Positions 61,004 through 64,000 of a stretch of DNA of 64,000 nt are shown piece after piece. The notes under the pieces were generated by a model that was given only the letters and a program-made list of their open reading frames with translations, had not been told where the DNA came from and did not search any database. Source of the stretch: Tulasnella sp. 424 (lineage: Eukaryota; Basidiomycota; Agaricomycetes; Cantharellales; Tulasnellaceae); NCBI GenBank assembly GCA_019633425.1, contig WSUB01000001.1, positions 990,278 to 1,054,277 on the forward strand, read 5' to 3'. The position numbers and the translations under genes are program-made. How positions within the stretch are numbered: the first letter of the stretch is position 1; each line of letters opens with the position of its first letter.

Positions 61004-62425
61004 ATGGCAAGCCTTGATTTCACTCTACCCACCAGCCTCGGCCAAATTAGCAAGACACATATAGCAGCGGCTATTATTCCATTGATAGCCGCTATTCCAT
61101 ACTTATTGCTAAAGTTTCCAAGCCCAGTTCGTCCCCCTAAGGTTCATCCTGGATTAGCCGGGCTCCCAGGACCGGACGATGAACTTCGCAAGCGACTGAA
61201 AGCCATTTACCCCGAGAATTTCTACGAAGGCGGAGCGTACGCTGATCTACCTTTTGGAAAGTTGAGATATTATGTGGTCGGAGGGGAGTTCTACCCCAAG
61301 GTGAAAAGCACGCTCGCAGAGTGGGTTGCTTCCTCAACTGACTGCGTCGCCCCTTTGACCCTTCAGCTTGTCTTAATTTGTGGAATATCGATCCCGTCTC
61401 CAATCTGGAAGGACGTCATCCCTATACTTGCCGCACACTTTAGGATACTTGTATTCGGTAAGATTCGCAACCACATGCTGGCTTTCGTGCTCTGACAGTG
61501 AACAATTCGCAGATCATTATGGTCGAGGATATAGCGAAGCTCCTGAAACCGAATATGATACAATGTTTTATACCCTCGAGGTTGCTCTTCTAATGCAGCA
61601 TCTAGGCTGGGAAAAGGCTCACATTGCGGGCATGTCCATGGTAGGTTTTTTTTAGGGAAAGGGCCGTCCTATGCACTCGATAGCCGAACGGAGAATTTCT
61701 GTCTTATCAAATAGGGTGGTCCTATCGCTTGCGCTTTCGCCGTGAACTTTCCTAAACTTGTTGACGGAAAAGTGGCCCTGTTTGCCCCTGCGGGCCTTAT
61801 GCAGGTGAGTTCTCAGTTGATGCACGTAAGCGGAGGCTGCTTGTTGACCATTTCTTTGAACCGTTCCAAAGGACATACATATTTCTGCAGTTCCAAAGTT
61901 TGTTTCCTCCCGCGTTGGTCTTTATATTGCCACAACTTCCGTTTTCAAGGCAAGAAGATTTTCCGGCCAAAGGTGGCAAGCAGAGCAAATCGCTCATTTA
62001 TACCGTTTCAGTCGATTTTACGCAGACTATATAAACCAGGGGGCGCTACTCCGCTTGGCGAAGAAATTATCAAACTTCAGCAAGTCGTGTTGCCATACCA
62101 CATTGCCGCGGTAGCAAGCTCGATTCGGGATGGACCTCTGCGCGAGCTGGATTACGCGTACGCGAAACTGGGAAAGAGCGATGTCAAGGTTTTGGTCGTA
62201 TGGGTATGTTGGCGACAATCCTGCCAATCGGTGGTCGAGTTTGACGCGCTTCTCCGCTTCTCCTATTAGGGAACGGCCGACACCGTCGTGCCGTATAGTT
62301 TGGCTACCCAAGTTTTGACACACATTCCTCGAGCCAAGTTAATCACCATTGCCGGAGCAGGGCATGATCTTCTGCTCACTCACGCTGAAGAAGTGGGAAC
62401 TGCGCTGACGGACTTCTTGAGGTGA
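61004..62425 (+). CDS. alpha/beta hydrolase with N-terminal membrane helix
   Basis: Hydrolase of the alpha/beta fold, substrate unknown. The start at 61004 gives MASLDFTLPTSLGQ, then a hydrophobic helix (IAAAIIPLIAAIPYLLLKF) that should anchor it to a membrane. Motifs: HGISIPSPIWKDVIPILA (oxyanion region), RILVFDHYGRGYSEAP, nucleophile elbow AHIAGMSMGGPIACAFAVNF with the serine of GMSMG, VDGKVALFAPAG, then WGTADTVVPYSLA for the acid region and ITIAGAGHDLLL with the catalytic histidine. The region 61800-62040 is hard to splice: one frame reads PKFVSSRVGLYIATT and must join another starting PGGATPLGEEIIKLQQVVLP. The stop may be at 62423-62425 or, if the GTGAGA donor is used, at 62502-62504. Confidence 0.7.
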
Positions 62426-62880
62426 GAATCATTGGCCTCGTATTCGGCTTCCGGGACGAAGTCTCACTATCCCCGCTGTCCGATTCCGGCATTTCAGATG
62501 GTAGCAAGGTTCTGCTGTCCTTCCGCTTCTGGCTCTCGGGCCCTGGATTCCGTCTCGCAAGCCTATCGGGCGACGAATGTATTAGCCTGCGCACTTTAAC
62601 CCCGTCTATCCTATCTTTAGAACTTTGGTGCGGTCATCTGATTTACGGCAATGGCTGCTGAGAAGATCGATGAGGTGAGCTTGGCGTGCGGGGGGTCTTT
62701 CCAAGGTTTGGCACCGGGGACCAAGTCAACCCCAATTCCCATCCAATTTCGCTCGATCATTCGTCGCGTGCATATTTAGAGTCCACACCAAAGTTTTCCT
62801 TCTCTTTGCTCGTCTCCCCTCCCTCCCTTCCCTGTCCCCACATTTGACGACGTTTACGACCGCCTTCACGAGTATTCATC
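62426..62880. other. intergenic, 5' of MFS remnant
   Basis: No gene supported. The part from about 62790 is C/T-rich and looks like the leader of the transporter gene. Confidence 0.4.
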
Positions 62881-63721
62881 ATGTCGGCGAGGAAGGACGA
62901 AAACTCTCCTGTGCAGTCGACCGAGAAGCAGCCAATTCACGATGGCATCCCGAGCCCAGATGCATCTGACGTCGAAATCGCTACTTTCGGAACCTCGGTA
63001 CCGTTCTCCAAAGAGGAGGAAGCTGCGTTGGTCAGAAAGCTAGGTGTGTTCTCTTCTTTTGCGCGAAGCCGAAGGCAAAAACACTGAGGCCGCCTTTCCA
63101 AGATTGGCGAATAATGCCCCTTGTAACGATCCTTTACCTGTCAAACTTCATCGAGTAAGCTTTGATTTCCTTAGGAAATTATTTCTTGAACCTCACCACT
63201 TCGGGTCGTTGCAGTCGAACCAACGTCGGAAACGCTAAGTAAGCAGCTATCGTCAGCCACCGACTTCGTCCTGTCTCATTGTTGGTCTGCGGGTGGGAAA
63301 GGGCCTTAAGCTAGTTGGATACTAATGTGAGTCTCGCACAGCCACTCAACGAGTAGATGAGAATCCTGATTACCGTCATCCAGACAACATTGGTCTCTGT
63401 CTTCTTCATCTTCTACGCCCTATCCGAGAGTAGGTCAAAGGCTTCCCCCGAGCAACTCCACATCCCAACTTCCTTGGCCATCTCTCGTAGCTCCTTCAAA
63501 CATAACCCTAAAGTACGTTGGAGCGAACATCTGGAGTGAGGTCGACTCTGACTTCCTGCGAGAGGCGTTTCTCACACAACCTCGGGATTTCCAGTACCGA
63601 CCATCGTGATGCTCTTCGGATTGGTGACCTCCTCACAGCTTGGGTTAAGGATATCCGTGAGCACACGCATTTCCCTTGCAGAACGCATTCGAGTCCTGAC
63701 CCTCTACCATTAAGACGGGGT
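62881..63721 (+). pseudogene. truncated MFS transporter (anion:cation symporter type)
   Basis: The first exons match the fungal allantoate-permease-like group: MSARKDENSPVQSTEKQ, then DWRIMPLVTILYLSNFI and DRTNVGNAK, which is the signature of helix 1 and loop. These three pieces splice in phase (62881-63042; from about 63099; from about 63217). Beyond that the model breaks: all three frames have stops around 63308-63330 where the GL-EKDLGL-type block should be, although FFIFYALSE and PSNITLK (helix 2 region) are still recognisable with a GTAGGT donor between them. No later transporter helices follow; instead the sequence becomes the TMEM135 3' copy at 63722. I read this as a transporter gene broken by a duplication event. 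Confidence 0.62.
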
Positions 63722-64000
63722 AGGTATGGCTATGGTCATGGCAAGTTTATGAGTCGAATTCACAGGTCAAGTAGCTGACGGGACCCATGACGTCGTGGAT
63801 CAGAGTACATATCAGGTACGGTGCTCTCTCTCTCTTTTCAATCAATTCATATCTCATTGTGCTCATCTATAGGACTCGCCGGATCACCTCTCCAGCCTTG
63901 TAAGGTGTCTCCTGTACCAGTTCGTGGGTACAAACTAGCGGAGGATGATCCGCTTTCGATTGATAGAGGGTCGAGAGTTGTCATCATGAAGTCTCATATT
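63722..64000 (+). repeat. second copy of TMEM135 3' end, cut by window edge
   Basis: Same orientation as 56970-57244. Visible differences are about five substitutions and a 4-base CTCT expansion in the intron. One change turns the donor GTAAGT after GGTCATG into GCAAGT; another changes CTTGTACGG to CTTGTAAGG in the last exon. The copy still matches at the window edge, so its right end is not known. Confidence 0.88.

Noticed and set aside
62881..64000. A complete MFS transporter
   Set aside because: All frames have stops after the first loop and later helices are missing; replaced by TMEM135-derived sequence.

Overview
The window is a piece of a fungal nuclear chromosome, most likely from a mushroom-forming basidiomycete (Agaricomycetes). 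Most genes are split by many short GT-AG introns of about 50-70 bases. The proteins are eukaryotic and fungal (Tom7, Rcf2, PP4 regulatory subunit 3, Vac14, forkhead and TEA factors, GH115, CipC/DUF3759). There are no operons, CRISPR arrays, phage genes or rRNA genes, and I found no convincing tRNA. About 22 genes lie on both strands with small intergenic gaps. Exon models were read by eye; where a splice site or start is uncertain the entry says so.

Layout. 0.35-2.4 kb: Tom7 and a small single-pass membrane protein. 2.9-3.65 kb (-): cytochrome b5. 4.57-8.63 kb: a nucleoporin with an N-terminal membrane segment and a long C-terminal FG region. 9.3-10.5 kb (-): a multi-pass membrane protein. 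11.6-15.4 kb (-): a secreted GH115 alpha-glucuronidase, the one obvious plant-wall enzyme. 16.5-17.6 kb: Rcf2. 18.2-22.8 kb: PP4 regulatory subunit 3 (Psy2/SMEK). 23.3-26.2 kb: a coiled-coil tail-anchored protein. 26.3-30.0 kb (-): an epoxide-hydrolase-like enzyme and the mitochondrial ATPase Afg1. 30.3-34.3 kb: Vac14. 35.1-42.1 kb: a TEA-domain transcription factor present as two truncated copies and one full-length copy, interleaved with copies of the Vac14 3' end. 42.8-46.8 kb: a patatin-type lipase of the Tgl3/4/5 family. 47.0-47.8 kb (-): CipC/DUF3759. 49.3-51.1 kb (-): forkhead factor. 51.9-53.0 kb: mitoribosomal uL22m. 53.6-54.1 kb: ribosomal eS12. 54.6-57.2 kb: TMEM135-like protein. 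57.3-60.6 kb (-): WW-domain plus membrane protein. 61.0-62.4 kb: alpha/beta hydrolase. 62.9-64.0 kb: the 5' part of an MFS transporter running into a second copy of the TMEM135 3' end.

The most unusual part is 33.6-42.1 kb. A unit made of the Vac14 3' end, the intergenic spacer and the 5' half of the TEA gene occurs three times in tandem. Only the first copy has a whole Vac14 and only the last a whole TEA gene. Both junctions have the same sequence, and one carries a 386-bp element with perfect 15-bp terminal inverted repeats, which looks like a MITE. A 98-base N gap in the third unit is flanked by identical 79-base sequences and is probably an unmerged contig overlap. A second, smaller duplication copies the TMEM135 3' end onto a broken MFS transporter at the right edge.

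Functionally the window is mostly housekeeping: mitochondrial import and respiration (Tom7, Rcf2, Afg1, uL22m), nuclear pore, phosphoinositide control (Vac14), lipid storage (patatin lipase), translation (eS12) and transcription (forkhead, TEA). There is no sign of a secondary-metabolite or defence cluster.
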